Assembly (NCBI GenBank): GCA_002480565.1
Contig: DLCK01000041.1
Location: forward strand, 1-64,000
Length of the DNA: 64,000 bases
Origin: Phycisphaerales bacterium UBA7800
GTDB taxonomy: Bacteria > Planctomycetota > Phycisphaerae > Phycisphaerales > Phycisphaeraceae
Direction of reading: 5' to 3'
Part shown: positions 10,401-18,087 of the stretch, in pieces
Layout of the letters: every line of letters starts with the position of its first letter
Numbering within the stretch: the stretch's first letter is position 1
The notes under the pieces: generated by a model
Databases searched by the model: none
What the model was told of the DNA's origin: nothing
Seen by the model: the letters and a program-made list of their open reading frames with translations, nothing else
Program-made: the position numbers and the translations under genes

Positions 10401-11343
10401 CCTGAACCTGAAAATCTCCGACCAAATTTCGCACACGCTTGCCATGGGCATCTTCAATGACAATGGTGAAGCGTGATGCATCTTTGGGGACTGTTGCGCG
10501 AACGGGAATGCTGCCTTTGGGTTGACTGTCTTTGGCGATATAGCGACGAGGCTGAATATTGTTGCGATCAATCAACGTGGCATTGCCCCATGCCTTGTCG
10601 GCACTCCAGTAAAACTCGCGCGACGTGACACCGGGTTGCATATTGTCTGCATACCGATGGATCGGCCAGGTTTTGCCACTGGTATCGCCCCACAGAAATT
10701 CATTGCCGAATCGGAAGGTCAAACCGGCTTTGATCTGAGGCAACTGTTGATACAAAAAACGCCAGGGGATACGCAGTTCTTCGACATAGCCTTTGCTATC
10801 TGCATCTTTGGCAAAGGCCAAATTGATACCAGATTCAAAGTAACCGTCTTTATGTTTCAGAGCGTGCGGATTACCGCCATCGTCCTTGTAACTCAGTGAC
10901 AGACAAGGTTGATTCTGCTTTGCGTAATACCATGCTGTCATGTGCATTTTGCGGTCGGTCTTAAACCGCATCTGCCAGGCATCGGCAAGCCAACCGCGAT
11001 CCGGGTCAAACTGCGGATCGACCATGCTGAACATCGGGGTCGGATCAGACCACTTGGCAGCTAAGTAGAGATAATCCTGATCCCACATCCCTGCCAACTG
11101 CACCGAATAGCGTCCTCTCAACGCCACGTCAGCAAAAATTTCAATCCGACCGCTCCAGTCCCAATCATCAAGTTTGCCATCAATCACGATCCCACCGGGA
11201 ACTTTATTGGGTACGGGCAGAATCGACAGTCCTTCATTCTGACTTTGCCGCCCAATCATGTTTTCCTGGGCCCACACCGTCGTTCCGATCAGACTGACGA
11301 CAGCAGAAACAATCACAAATTGTTTGATATTAAAGCTTAACAA
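7474..11343 (-). CDS. Giant secreted protein with N- and C-terminal CBM9/DOMON-like domains and a propeller core
   Basis: About 1289 residues. The start is placed at a TTG (11341-11343), because a strong AAGGAG (11351-11356) lies 7 bases upstream and the product begins directly with a good signal peptide (ending TVWAQ). The longer frame starts at another TTG with no binding site. Domains: an N-terminal CBM9/DOMON-like sandwich (IDGKLDDWDW; ~res 30-240), a FlgD-like Ig domain with VRWDGNDDQGKLV, NHL/PQQ-like propeller repeats, and a second CBM9/DOMON-like domain ending WGTLRFE. It is paralogous to the next gene, which has a YCF48-like domain in place of the N-terminal CBM. It is the first gene of the minus-strand operon and faces a divergent regulator. 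Glycan or cation-dependent sugar binding is inferred. Confidence 0.7.
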   Translation of the reverse strand: MLSFNIKQFVIVSAVVSLIGTTVWAQENMIGRQSQNEGLSILPVPNKVPGGIVIDGKLDDWDWSGRIEIFADVALRGRYSVQLAGMWDQDYLYLAAKWSDPTPMFSMVDPQFDPDRGWLADAWQMRFKTDRKMHMTAWYYAKQNQPCLSLSYKDDGGNPHALKHKDGYFESGINLAFAKDADSKGYVEELRIPWRFLYQQLPQIKAGLTFRFGNEFLWGDTSGKTWPIHRYADNMQPGVTSREFYWSADKAWGNATLIDRNNIQPRRYIAKDSQPKGSIPVRATVPKDASRFTIVIEDAHGKRVRNLVGDFQVQDYSVAQQNDAVTVEVRWDGNDDQGKLVTPGEYRVRGLTHKGIGAEYELCYYNPGTPPWGTADGSGSWGADHGPPLCVATAGDWIILSWEAAEGGSGIIGIAPDGLKKWGEKRGASLLAANSEYVYGIMAYGNEPQKLCRYAVKDGAYRPYEINGKTQPIELPVRSILQQPNTKIVAISANKSTLVLATDAAQLLVLNAHTLKQIAQYQVGAVSAIALGDENQCAVNVDGRIAQIDLDNGNIKTLRTPGVEKAGRLTWDHDGNVLVFDEGKDLQIKAFSVEGKLVYTCGKTGGRPLRGVYDKQGLLSIVSMDVDAKGHVWTVEQGENPRRVATWGRDGKLVRDMVGNTGYSGTGSYLDANDPDSAFIGSLRFSINRKQRTSELAEILWVPRSEHSETFTLWSHPHHFSNPGFVQSKSSGKQKTYLYHNGQYSSYHAIHMKRKGVWQPVSAVCYAKDLKKMLPDLPLPQSGNKSVVIWNDTNRDAAVQYEECQLLDQPVNLSASWTHTIGSDLSFFTEGMYRFVPVDFTDDGAPVYGPAGIKHLNQKIGSTFVPVLEDNLLLVVGSNLHLSNLQIAGLELDTAKIKWTYPNAYPGVHGSHEAPMPRAGMIIGPLKPCGIAEINQQVGKVMMMRGNLGQDFYMTADGLFVGAMFRDVRLPGEALPQTEEELLGRPVDVLTMGSEPFNGWFGKQSDGVTRMLCGLAGQSAMLCRITGLDTIQRFDADALSLDALQLADADQFNKQQSDNQTNEKIYTIKQVSTNPMTDHNAWQTLPVMQIQREGSSEKAEVKLAYDAQNLYVQFQVQDTSPWKNAGKDYTRLFKTGDCVELYLSANEQSQHTDPVVGDQRIVIAPYQDQPVAVLMQVQPFGPIKGQSVTYRTNWSRTLGNVALLNDARVKVSKQNASYTVWASIPIANLGLDTLQGKTLRGDVGFISSDAQGMINVARCCWSNKATNLVSDEPLEAWLYPANWGTLRFE

Positions 11344-11445
11344 CGAAAAACTCCTTAGTGGAAATTCAATTGGGGTCAAATCTGAATCAGTTGAGCAATG
11401 GCAGAAAATTTATTCATACTGGATGTTGATTTTGATTTTATGGCC

Positions 11446-11484
11446 GAATAGTATAATGTCAACACTCTTTACACTTTACTATTC
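11446..11484. promoter_or_regulatory. Candidate operator/promoter between divergent regulator and CAZyme operon
   Basis: In the 172-base gap between the divergent starts, an inverted repeat of 8 bases (GAATAGTA 11446-11453, TACTATTC 11477-11484) flanks an AT-rich core. A consensus -10 element TATAAT sits at 11452-11457 for the plus-strand regulator gene. The matching -35 is poor: TTGATT copies upstream are at non-ideal spacing. The repeat overlapping the -10 suggests autoregulation by the GntR/LacI-type protein encoded next door. Inference only. Confidence 0.35.
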
Positions 11485-11515
11485 ATTTTAATATGTGAAC
11501 TATTAAAAGCTGCAA

Positions 11516-12628
11516 ATGAACATCTCAACATCAACCATCCAAGCCAAGCCCACCTTCAAGTTCGATGGCATCACTGAACAAATCTGTTCATCCATCGCGC
11601 AAGGAAAGCTTAAACCCGGGGACCGCCTTCCTTTGCGAACGGAACTTGCTCAGCAGTTCAATACCAGTCGCGTGACGGTACAAAAATCATTTAATGATCT
11701 GATTCGTGATGGCTTTGTGGTTTCCAAAGGGAAACTGGGCACCTTTGTTGCCAACAATCCACCTTGTTTGAATCAATACGGATTGGTATTGCCTTACTCA
11801 CCAACACATCCCTATTGGAACGGTTATTACGATGCGTTGATTCAAAGCCTCCACGAACTCAATGAAATACTGGACAACCAGATTCAAGTGTATTACGGCA
11901 TTGATAAACCGACCGATGAAAACTATGCCGTACTCTATGAAGATGTCAAAGCAAACCGCCTGGCAGGATTGATGTTTGCCGAGACTCCGCACAAACTGAT
12001 TGTCTCGGGTTTGATGAACGAACAGTCGATCCCGATGGTTGCTGTCATGTATGGCGAGAGCTTCCCGGGATTGGAACATCTACTTTCATGTGGTTTTGAT
12101 CCACCTTCTGCTTATGAACTGGCCTGCAAAATTCTCAAGCAACAAGGTTGCAAGCGAATCGGCTTTATCATGCTCGCCAACGCGCGGCAAACATTTGAAT
12201 CAATCATTCAACCCATTCTCGCGAACAACGGCCTGAAGTACGATCCGATCCTCAGCCAATCTGCGCACATGGAATTCCCAGACGAAGCAGGTCACGTAGC
12301 GCAACTACTCATGGCATTACCACCAGAAACCAGACCTGACGGCCTGTACATCTGCGATGACAATCTGGTCTCTGCCGTGTATCGCGGGTTGATCAATGCA
12401 AAAGTTCATGTTGAAGAAGATTTGAAAATTGTGTCACATTGCAACTTTCCGATTATGCCTGAAAAGGTGTTACCAGCAACGAACGTCGGATTTGATATAC
12501 GCCAATTACTCTCAACTTGTCTTAAGCGTTTAGAGGCCAAACGCAATGGCGATCAAAGCATGGAATACATCAAAATTAAAGCAATCTGTTCTGATCATCA
12601 CACGACAAAAAAGGAATTGCCATCATGA
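11516..12628 (+). CDS. GntR-family transcriptional regulator with LacI-type sensor domain
   Basis: A 370-residue cytoplasmic regulator. Residues ~17-80 form a GntR winged helix (LKPGDRLPLRTELAQQF, then SRVTVQKSFNDL and the wing GKLGTFVA). Residues ~95-360 form a LacI/periplasmic-binding-protein-like ligand domain with YICDDNLVSAVYRGL. In this family a sugar ligand typically alters DNA binding. It is divergent from the glycan-active operon 11343-129, so that operon is the likely target. No clear Shine-Dalgarno is seen before the ATG. The stop overlaps the next start as ATGA, coupling it to a pseudopilin gene. It is one of four such regulators in the window. Confidence 0.85.
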   Translation: MNISTSTIQAKPTFKFDGITEQICSSIAQGKLKPGDRLPLRTELAQQFNTSRVTVQKSFNDLIRDGFVVSKGKLGTFVANNPPCLNQYGLVLPYSPTHPYWNGYYDALIQSLHELNEILDNQIQVYYGIDKPTDENYAVLYEDVKANRLAGLMFAETPHKLIVSGLMNEQSIPMVAVMYGESFPGLEHLLSCGFDPPSAYELACKILKQQGCKRIGFIMLANARQTFESIIQPILANNGLKYDPILSQSAHMEFPDEAGHVAQLLMALPPETRPDGLYICDDNLVSAVYRGLINAKVHVEEDLKIVSHCNFPIMPEKVLPATNVGFDIRQLLSTCLKRLEAKRNGDQSMEYIKIKAICSDHHTTKKELPS

Positions 12629-13461
12629 AATATAAACAACATGGATTCACACTCATCGAATTACTTGTGGTGATTAGTATTGTTTCGTTACTCGTTGCCA
12701 TCCTGCTACCTGCACTGGCTACGGCTCGCGAATCTGCACGACGCATTCAATGCGCAACCAAACTCCGCGCACTGGCTCAAGCATCAATGGTTTACAGCTA
12801 CGACTACAAAGGCGCACTGCCTCTTAGTCAACCCACCAATGCCAGCAACGGTTGGCTGTTGGCTGAACCTGGCCCCTATCAAATGGTGAGTGATTACATG
12901 AACATCACCATCGGCCCAGACTGGACTCCAACCGACAAGTGGCATTGTTCAGTTGCAAAATGCCCTTCAAATTCCGGTGATAAGAGTGGATTCCCAAATT
13001 CAAATCTTGACTACACGTACAACGGCAACATCATCAACTGGTGGGGAACAACGCCTAATCCGTGGGTGACCGTCACGCTGGATATGACAAACAACATCGC
13101 CAGCAAATACAAGGCCCGTTACGGTCTTTTCTTTGATCGTGTATCCGTGCCAGATGATGGATCATATAAAGGCCTGTCTTCAACCAACCATCGACAAGGA
13201 AATAATATCGATGGCGGTAATGTCGCATGGGCAGATGGCTCAACCTCATGGGAACCTTTTAGACAAGATGGCGGTAGTGGAAACTGGAACTGGACCTACA
13301 ACAGCACCGAATATAACGTCATGGGACCTCTTAATGGTATCAATCTATTCGTCAGTCATGGTGGCGGCGGCTACTTAGTATTCACTGGGGCAACCTATAT
13401 AGAAGTTACCGGTGTCAACACAACCGAAGGTCGTGCCAGAGTACATTCAATATTTCAGTAA
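12625..13461 (+). CDS. Prepilin-type N-terminal cleavage/methylation domain protein (H-X9-DG-like pseudopilin)
   Basis: A 278-residue type II secretion-like pseudopilin. The leader MKYKQHG is followed by the prepilin peptidase site G|FTLIELLVV and a hydrophobic helix (IVSLLVAILLPALATAR), then a globular beta-rich domain. Near the C-terminus N-H-R-Q...AWADGST resembles the H-X9-DG signature, though the spacing is longer than nine. It overlaps the regulator by four bases (ATGA), so translation is probably coupled. Such proteins abound in Planctomycetes, mostly without assigned function. It carries a single N-terminal membrane helix, and the C-terminal domain would be periplasmic or part of a pseudopilus. 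Confidence 0.85.
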   Translation: MKYKQHGFTLIELLVVISIVSLLVAILLPALATARESARRIQCATKLRALAQASMVYSYDYKGALPLSQPTNASNGWLLAEPGPYQMVSDYMNITIGPDWTPTDKWHCSVAKCPSNSGDKSGFPNSNLDYTYNGNIINWWGTTPNPWVTVTLDMTNNIASKYKARYGLFFDRVSVPDDGSYKGLSSTNHRQGNNIDGGNVAWADGSTSWEPFRQDGGSGNWNWTYNSTEYNVMGPLNGINLFVSHGGGGYLVFTGATYIEVTGVNTTEGRARVHSIFQ

Positions 13462-13684
13462 TAGATATATAAATATGCCAGTTCCAATCTAACCACGTCT
13501 GGTTGGTATAGAAGTTAATAGTCAATCCCCCCCGGACACCTGTGTCTAACAGCGTTGCACGCCTGCCACATCGGATGGATGCCGAAGTCAGTTAAGAAAA
13601 TTCAATACGCTGATCATCATTGAATTACTCGAACGAGCAGGCATCTCTTTAGACAGGGCAACACCTGACGCCCCAAGACATTGT
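13462..13684. other. Intergenic stretch, mostly featureless
   Basis: No gene is supported here. A 7-bp imperfect hairpin (about 13491-13508, AACCA...TGGTT core) follows the pseudopilin gene but lacks a T run, so it is at best a weak terminator. The gap 13462-13911 otherwise holds the SGNH remnant and the secDF terminator, listed separately. Confidence 0.4.
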
Positions 13685-13777
13685 TTAACCAATAAGGTTA
13701 AAAGTATGTCCATCTGTAATCGAATCTCCAAGAAACACCTGATGTTTATCTTCGAAATGCAAAGGTTGATTCACCAT
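13685..13777 (-). pseudogene. Remnant of an SGNH hydrolase gene (N-terminal 30 codons)
   Basis: Read on the minus strand from ATG 13777, this gives 30 codons and a stop. They include the fragments NQPLHFEDK and FLGDSITDGHT. They align over ~22 residues with the N-terminus of the SGNH hydrolase at 129-1202 (NQPLNFEDK, FLGDSITDGHT). Similarity stops after the GDSITDGHT block and the frame ends at once. It is therefore the stump of a deleted or rearranged paralogue, not a functional gene. The nucleotide divergence (many synonymous changes) suggests an old event. Confidence 0.75.
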
Positions 13778-13852
13778 ACCTAGCAGGTTGCTACAAATGC
13801 AACAGCAACTCGGCACGATGCAGCTATGTGCACTTACCAATCATAAAACAAA

Positions 13853-13883
13853 AAACGGGATGACCGTGTTGGCCATCCCGTTT
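13853..13883 (-). terminator. Rho-independent terminator of the tgt-yajC-secDF block
   Basis: A hairpin with AAACGGGATG (13853-13862) pairing with CATCCCGTTT (13874-13883), extended by an inner CC/GG. On the minus strand it is followed by T6-G-T4. It sits 28 bases after the secDF stop. Confidence 0.85.
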
Positions 13884-13911
13884 GGATTGATATTCAAATG
13901 TCTGTTGTGAC

Positions 13912-16900
13912 TTACTCAGTCGTGGCGACTTCACCCTTGGAAGCAACCTTCACTGCAACCTTACGGCCAAGCAGCAGGATGGGCGACGCGATGGCGATCG
14001 AGCTGTAGGTACCGACAAACACACCGATGAGCATCGCATACGCAAAGCCATGCACACCATCACCACCCCAGATGTAAAGCACAACCACAGCCAGCAAAGT
14101 GGTGACCGAGGTCATGACCGTACGGCTGATAGTCTGATTGATCGAGTCGTTAATGATCTGCGGGGTGGCTTCTGCAAGTCGACCACGGTTTTCACGGATA
14201 CGGTCAAAGACAACGATGGTGTCGTTGAGTGAGTAACCGACAATCGTCAGCAATGCCGCAACGATGGCAAGGTTCACCTTGAAGTCCGACAGCAGCAAGG
14301 CAGCGCCAAAGAGCGTGTCGTAGATATAGTAACTGATTGCCAGGAAACCCAAGGTGATGGTCACGTCATGAACCAAAGCGACGATGGCAGCCAAGCCGTA
14401 GGTGATCTTACCGAATCGCAACCAGACATAGATCACAACTGCCAACAGCGACAGGGCCATCGCTTGGATCGCCTTGTACTTCATGGTGCTGGAGATCTGA
14501 CTGGAGAAGCTCGACACACTGCCCAGTGAGGTATCACGGGTGAGTGCTTCGCGGACAAGCTTCCATTCCGTGGTCGCAAGGCCGGTCGCATCACTGGTGA
14601 ACGTCGTGGGTTCATCAATGTAGTTGGTGGTTTGGTCATGACTGACCACGACAGCTGAACTGTACAGTGGCTCATTGCCAGCAGATGAAGAAGCCAAGTC
14701 CAAACCGATAATTTCAAACTCGCGATAAGGCAGGTCTTCAAATGCAGGTTGCATCCGCATACGCTTGATGCGTAAGTTCAGATCAGCTTCACTGACTGCG
14801 GGCTTGATGTCTTCAAGCACGATGGCCACGCCGCCGAGGAATGCACTGACATCTTCATCAATCGGACGATTGATCACGTCACCGAGATTTGCCTGATTAA
14901 TAATCAGAGCAGGTGCTTCGCCAATGCGATCGGCTTCAACACCTTTGAAAGACAATGGACGCTCTTCATCAAGCAGATCATTAAAGGCCTGCTTGATGGC
15001 CTTGCTGACCGCATTGGAATCCTGGTGAAGTGTCTGCACACTAAATCCGTTGGAGGTATGACCCTCTGCATCACCAATGGTGACCACACGAGCCTGCTCT
15101 CCGGAGAGTTGGTCGATCCCCAATTCCTTGGAGACAGTGGTCAAACGTTCACGAACCTGTTCAAGTGTCAGTGTCTGTTCGTTGGCAAGTTCGAAACTCA
15201 CTTCGGTACCTGAGCGGAATTCGATATCGAGCATTTCCTTGCCACGGTTACTGGTAATAGCCAGGCCAGCGACAATGAATACGGTACTGATGGAAACGAA
15301 GATTCCCTTTTTGCCAATCCAGTCCACACGTGGGCTAAGCATCCGACGGACTGCCGGGACTGCGGTGGGCAGCATGGGCAGACTCTTGGGATGGAACATG
15401 CGAATCCACAGTTCAAATGCGACACGTGTGCAGAACAATGCGGTAAAGAGCGTGGCGACAATACCGATACCAAGCACCAAAGCAAACCCCTTGATGTCGG
15501 CGGTCGCAGTGTGATACAGAACCACACAGGTAATCAGCGTGGTGATGTTGGCGTCAAGAATGGTGCTTAATGCCTTTTCATAACCGCGACGCACGGCGAT
15601 GAGCAACTTTTCACCTGCTTCGATTTCTTCACGGATACGTTCGAAAATCAGCACGTTGGCGTCGACTGCCATACCGATGGTCAGAATGATGCCTGCGATA
15701 CCTGGCAAAGTGAAGGTCGCCCGGATCATCGCCATGACACCGAGGATCACGACCATGTTGGCAATCAATGCCAGCACGGTGATGATGCCACCGAAGAAGT
15801 AATAGACGATCATGAATGCCGCGACCACAATCATCGAGACAATGGAGGCTTTGAGGCCGGAGACCAAGTGGTCATGACCGATGGATGAACCGACGGTCTT
15901 GATGCTGATGGGGCTGTCACTGACGCGCGACTGCAAAGCACCGGCATTGAGCGTGCGGATGAGATAGTTCAATTCGTTGGTTGAGAAACCACCACTGCCA
16001 CCGGTGATGATACCTGAGCCATTAATGCGATCATTGATACGCGGAGCAGAGATCAATTTACCGTCAAGGCAGATTGCCATCGGTTCGTTGATGTGGTTAC
16101 CGGTAAGGTCCCCCATGAGTGATCCACCGACATTGTTAAGTCGGAAGCTCACTGCCGGGAAGCCGGATTGATCACGATCAGGGAAGGCTCGGGAAAGTTC
16201 CCAGTCCTGCTGTGCAGGTGTCAGTGATGCATCAGGTGTGTTGGACAACAGGACAAAATATTCGCCGTTGTATTCAGCACCGATGAGATTCTGACCTGCA
16301 AAGAATGCAGCGGGACCTTCTTCAAGTTCTTTACGTAGACGACTGGTTTCGGCAAAGCTGATATTGCCGTTTTCATCACGATCCACCTGCATCCAGATGT
16401 AAGGCTTGTCACGACCGGTTCGCGGACCCTTTTCTGCAAGTTGCTTGCGATAGGTCTCTACATCAGGCATGTCCGAGGGGCTGGGGGCAATACGGAATTC
16501 AAGCACACCTGAACCACGCAGCAGCGCGATGAGGTCTGCCGGATCATCAAGCGGGCCTTTGACCTGTTCATAGGCTGCATAGGCATCGGCAAGAACCTGA
16601 ATATCTTCGGCACGACCTGAGGCCTGCTCCATCATTGCTTTAAGACCGCGTGCACGTGGGGAAAGTTCCACTTCGGTATCAGCAGCTTTGTCATCTGTCT
16701 TGCGAGCTGTTTTGACCACATTAGGCAATGCCAACACTGCCTGCACTTCAGCCGGATCCACATTGTTCTTCAAAGCCGTATCGCGAGCTTCTTCGTAGGT
16801 GGCTTTGGCGTTACGCAGTAAACGCGATGCGTCGACCATCTGCTCAATGAGATTGGTCTTGTGCTCGTTCATCTCCTTCTTCTGCTCATCAGGCGCATCA

Positions 16901-17463
16901 GCGGGGAGCTTGGCGAGATTGGCTTCGATGCCGTCGATCATCTTCTGCAGATTGGCGACCGGCTCCTGAGTCTCGACATATTTGTCGTAGGCTTGAGCTA
17001 ACTGAGCAAAGTCGGCAGCCACCTTTTCATGACCAGTGGCAAGTGCGTCAAGCTGAGCTTTACGCTGCTGGGCAGGCATTTGGATGATGCGGTCGAGCTG
17101 ACGGGCGGAGAGATTACCATTGGTCAGCGCTTCGAGTTGATCCTGATAGACTTTGCGGAGCTTTTTGGTCTGCTCGGTGGCCAAAGCCATTTGGATTTCA
17201 AAACGGTTACCTGCCAGGCGACGCCAGACAAGGTTGCGGACACCCTGGGGGTCGACACGTTTACGCAGGGAGCTGATGACCTGATCCACGGCGGTCCCGG
17301 CATCCATCCCCTCGGGGATTTCAACCTGGTAAATGAGCGTGGTACCACCGGCAAGGTCCAAGCCTGGCTTGAGCTTGCGAGATGGTGGGTAAAGCATCAG
17401 GGCAAAAAAAGCGATCACGGCGACAATGAGTGTCGGCTTCCAGATGGGGAATTTGTCTTCCAT
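13912..17463 (-). CDS. secDF: Fused protein translocase subunit SecDF
   Basis: An 1183-residue inner-membrane protein fusing SecD (about residues 1-710) and SecF (about 720-1183). It uses the proton gradient to pull preproteins from SecYEG on the periplasmic side. SecD signatures: N-terminal TM, PGLDLAGGT, the P1 domain segment LEFRIAP and the TM4-6 region with GMAVDANVLIFERIREE. SecF signature: GYSLNDTIVVFDRIRENRG. An unusual helical, Lys/Gln/Ala-rich insertion of roughly 190 residues (~105-300) splits the first periplasmic domain of SecD; comparable insertions occur in planctomycetes. The C-terminus ends within the membrane-proximal tail. No strong ribosome binding site precedes the ATG. 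It lies downstream of yajC and tgt, as in the E. coli tgt-yajC-secD-secF order. Confidence 0.95.
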   Translation of the reverse strand: MEDKFPIWKPTLIVAVIAFFALMLYPPSRKLKPGLDLAGGTTLIYQVEIPEGMDAGTAVDQVISSLRKRVDPQGVRNLVWRRLAGNRFEIQMALATEQTKKLRKVYQDQLEALTNGNLSARQLDRIIQMPAQQRKAQLDALATGHEKVAADFAQLAQAYDKYVETQEPVANLQKMIDGIEANLAKLPADAPDEQKKEMNEHKTNLIEQMVDASRLLRNAKATYEEARDTALKNNVDPAEVQAVLALPNVVKTARKTDDKAADTEVELSPRARGLKAMMEQASGRAEDIQVLADAYAAYEQVKGPLDDPADLIALLRGSGVLEFRIAPSPSDMPDVETYRKQLAEKGPRTGRDKPYIWMQVDRDENGNISFAETSRLRKELEEGPAAFFAGQNLIGAEYNGEYFVLLSNTPDASLTPAQQDWELSRAFPDRDQSGFPAVSFRLNNVGGSLMGDLTGNHINEPMAICLDGKLISAPRINDRINGSGIITGGSGGFSTNELNYLIRTLNAGALQSRVSDSPISIKTVGSSIGHDHLVSGLKASIVSMIVVAAFMIVYYFFGGIITVLALIANMVVILGVMAMIRATFTLPGIAGIILTIGMAVDANVLIFERIREEIEAGEKLLIAVRRGYEKALSTILDANITTLITCVVLYHTATADIKGFALVLGIGIVATLFTALFCTRVAFELWIRMFHPKSLPMLPTAVPAVRRMLSPRVDWIGKKGIFVSISTVFIVAGLAITSNRGKEMLDIEFRSGTEVSFELANEQTLTLEQVRERLTTVSKELGIDQLSGEQARVVTIGDAEGHTSNGFSVQTLHQDSNAVSKAIKQAFNDLLDEERPLSFKGVEADRIGEAPALIINQANLGDVINRPIDEDVSAFLGGVAIVLEDIKPAVSEADLNLRIKRMRMQPAFEDLPYREFEIIGLDLASSSAGNEPLYSSAVVVSHDQTTNYIDEPTTFTSDATGLATTEWKLVREALTRDTSLGSVSSFSSQISSTMKYKAIQAMALSLLAVVIYVWLRFGKITYGLAAIVALVHDVTITLGFLAISYYIYDTLFGAALLLSDFKVNLAIVAALLTIVGYSLNDTIVVFDRIRENRGRLAEATPQIINDSINQTISRTVMTSVTTLLAVVVLYIWGGDGVHGFAYAMLIGVFVGTYSSIAIASPILLLGRKVAVKVASKGEVATTE

Positions 17464-17576
17464 GGGATTGGGTCAACCAGAGCTATGTGTGTGGATCAGT
17501 TTTGCGACAGCTTAAAGGTGCGGCTAAAACAAACAGTCGCACCGGAATCTATCAGACGATATGAGTCAATAAGCAA

Positions 17577-17984
17577 TCACTCTTCGATTTTGTTCTGAAT
17601 CGCAGAGCGTGCAAATTTCATTTTGGTGTTGTTGTTTTCGTCGATCTTGACGACGATTTCGTTGTCGCGGATTTCAACGACATTGCCGATGATACCGCCG
17701 ATGGTCTGCACCTTGTCACCCTTGGCAAGCGCGTTGAGCAACTGCGCACGTTTCTTTTTTTCCTTGGACTGACTGCGGAAGGTCATGAAGATCATCGCAG
17801 CAAGCATTAAAGGAAGTAAAATCATCAGACCGTCAAACGGATTCTTTTGCGGTGGTGTCCCCAAGGCTTCTGAACCATCTGCGGGAACCTGAGTGGTGCC
17901 TGCGTCGGTCGTTGCCGGGGCTGACGAGATGGTCGAATCAGCAGGCTTGATATTTTCCTGCGCCAATGTCAAAGGCAAATGCAT
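17577..17984 (-). CDS. yajC: Preprotein translocase subunit YajC
   Basis: A small membrane protein of about 135 residues that accompanies SecDF. A proline/serine/threonine-rich N-terminal stretch is followed by one TM helix (LMILLPLMLAAMIFMTF) and the conserved cytoplasmic YajC domain (KKRAQLLNALAKGDKVQTIGG...). The N-terminal extension before the TM is longer than in E. coli. I start at ATG 17984 (or GTG 17987), because GAGGGAG (17995-18001) lies just upstream; the longer open frame to 18041 has no support. It lies between tgt and secDF. Confidence 0.92.
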   Translation of the reverse strand: MHLPLTLAQENIKPADSTISSAPATTDAGTTQVPADGSEALGTPPQKNPFDGLMILLPLMLAAMIFMTFRSQSKEKKKRAQLLNALAKGDKVQTIGGIIGNVVEIRDNEIVVKIDENNNTKMKFARSAIQNKIEE

Positions 17985-18087
17985 CACGTGAAAACTCCCT
18001 CGATCATCGACTCTCCCTAAACAAGACGGTGTCACCTCCAAGGTAACAGGCTCACATGCTCCGGGCGTCGATACATCTTTATATGAA

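Noticed and set aside
13600..13800. Plus-strand frame with IELLERAG resembling a prepilin IELL motif
   Set aside because: No FT or hydrophobic helix follows; the better explanation is the minus-strand SGNH remnant.
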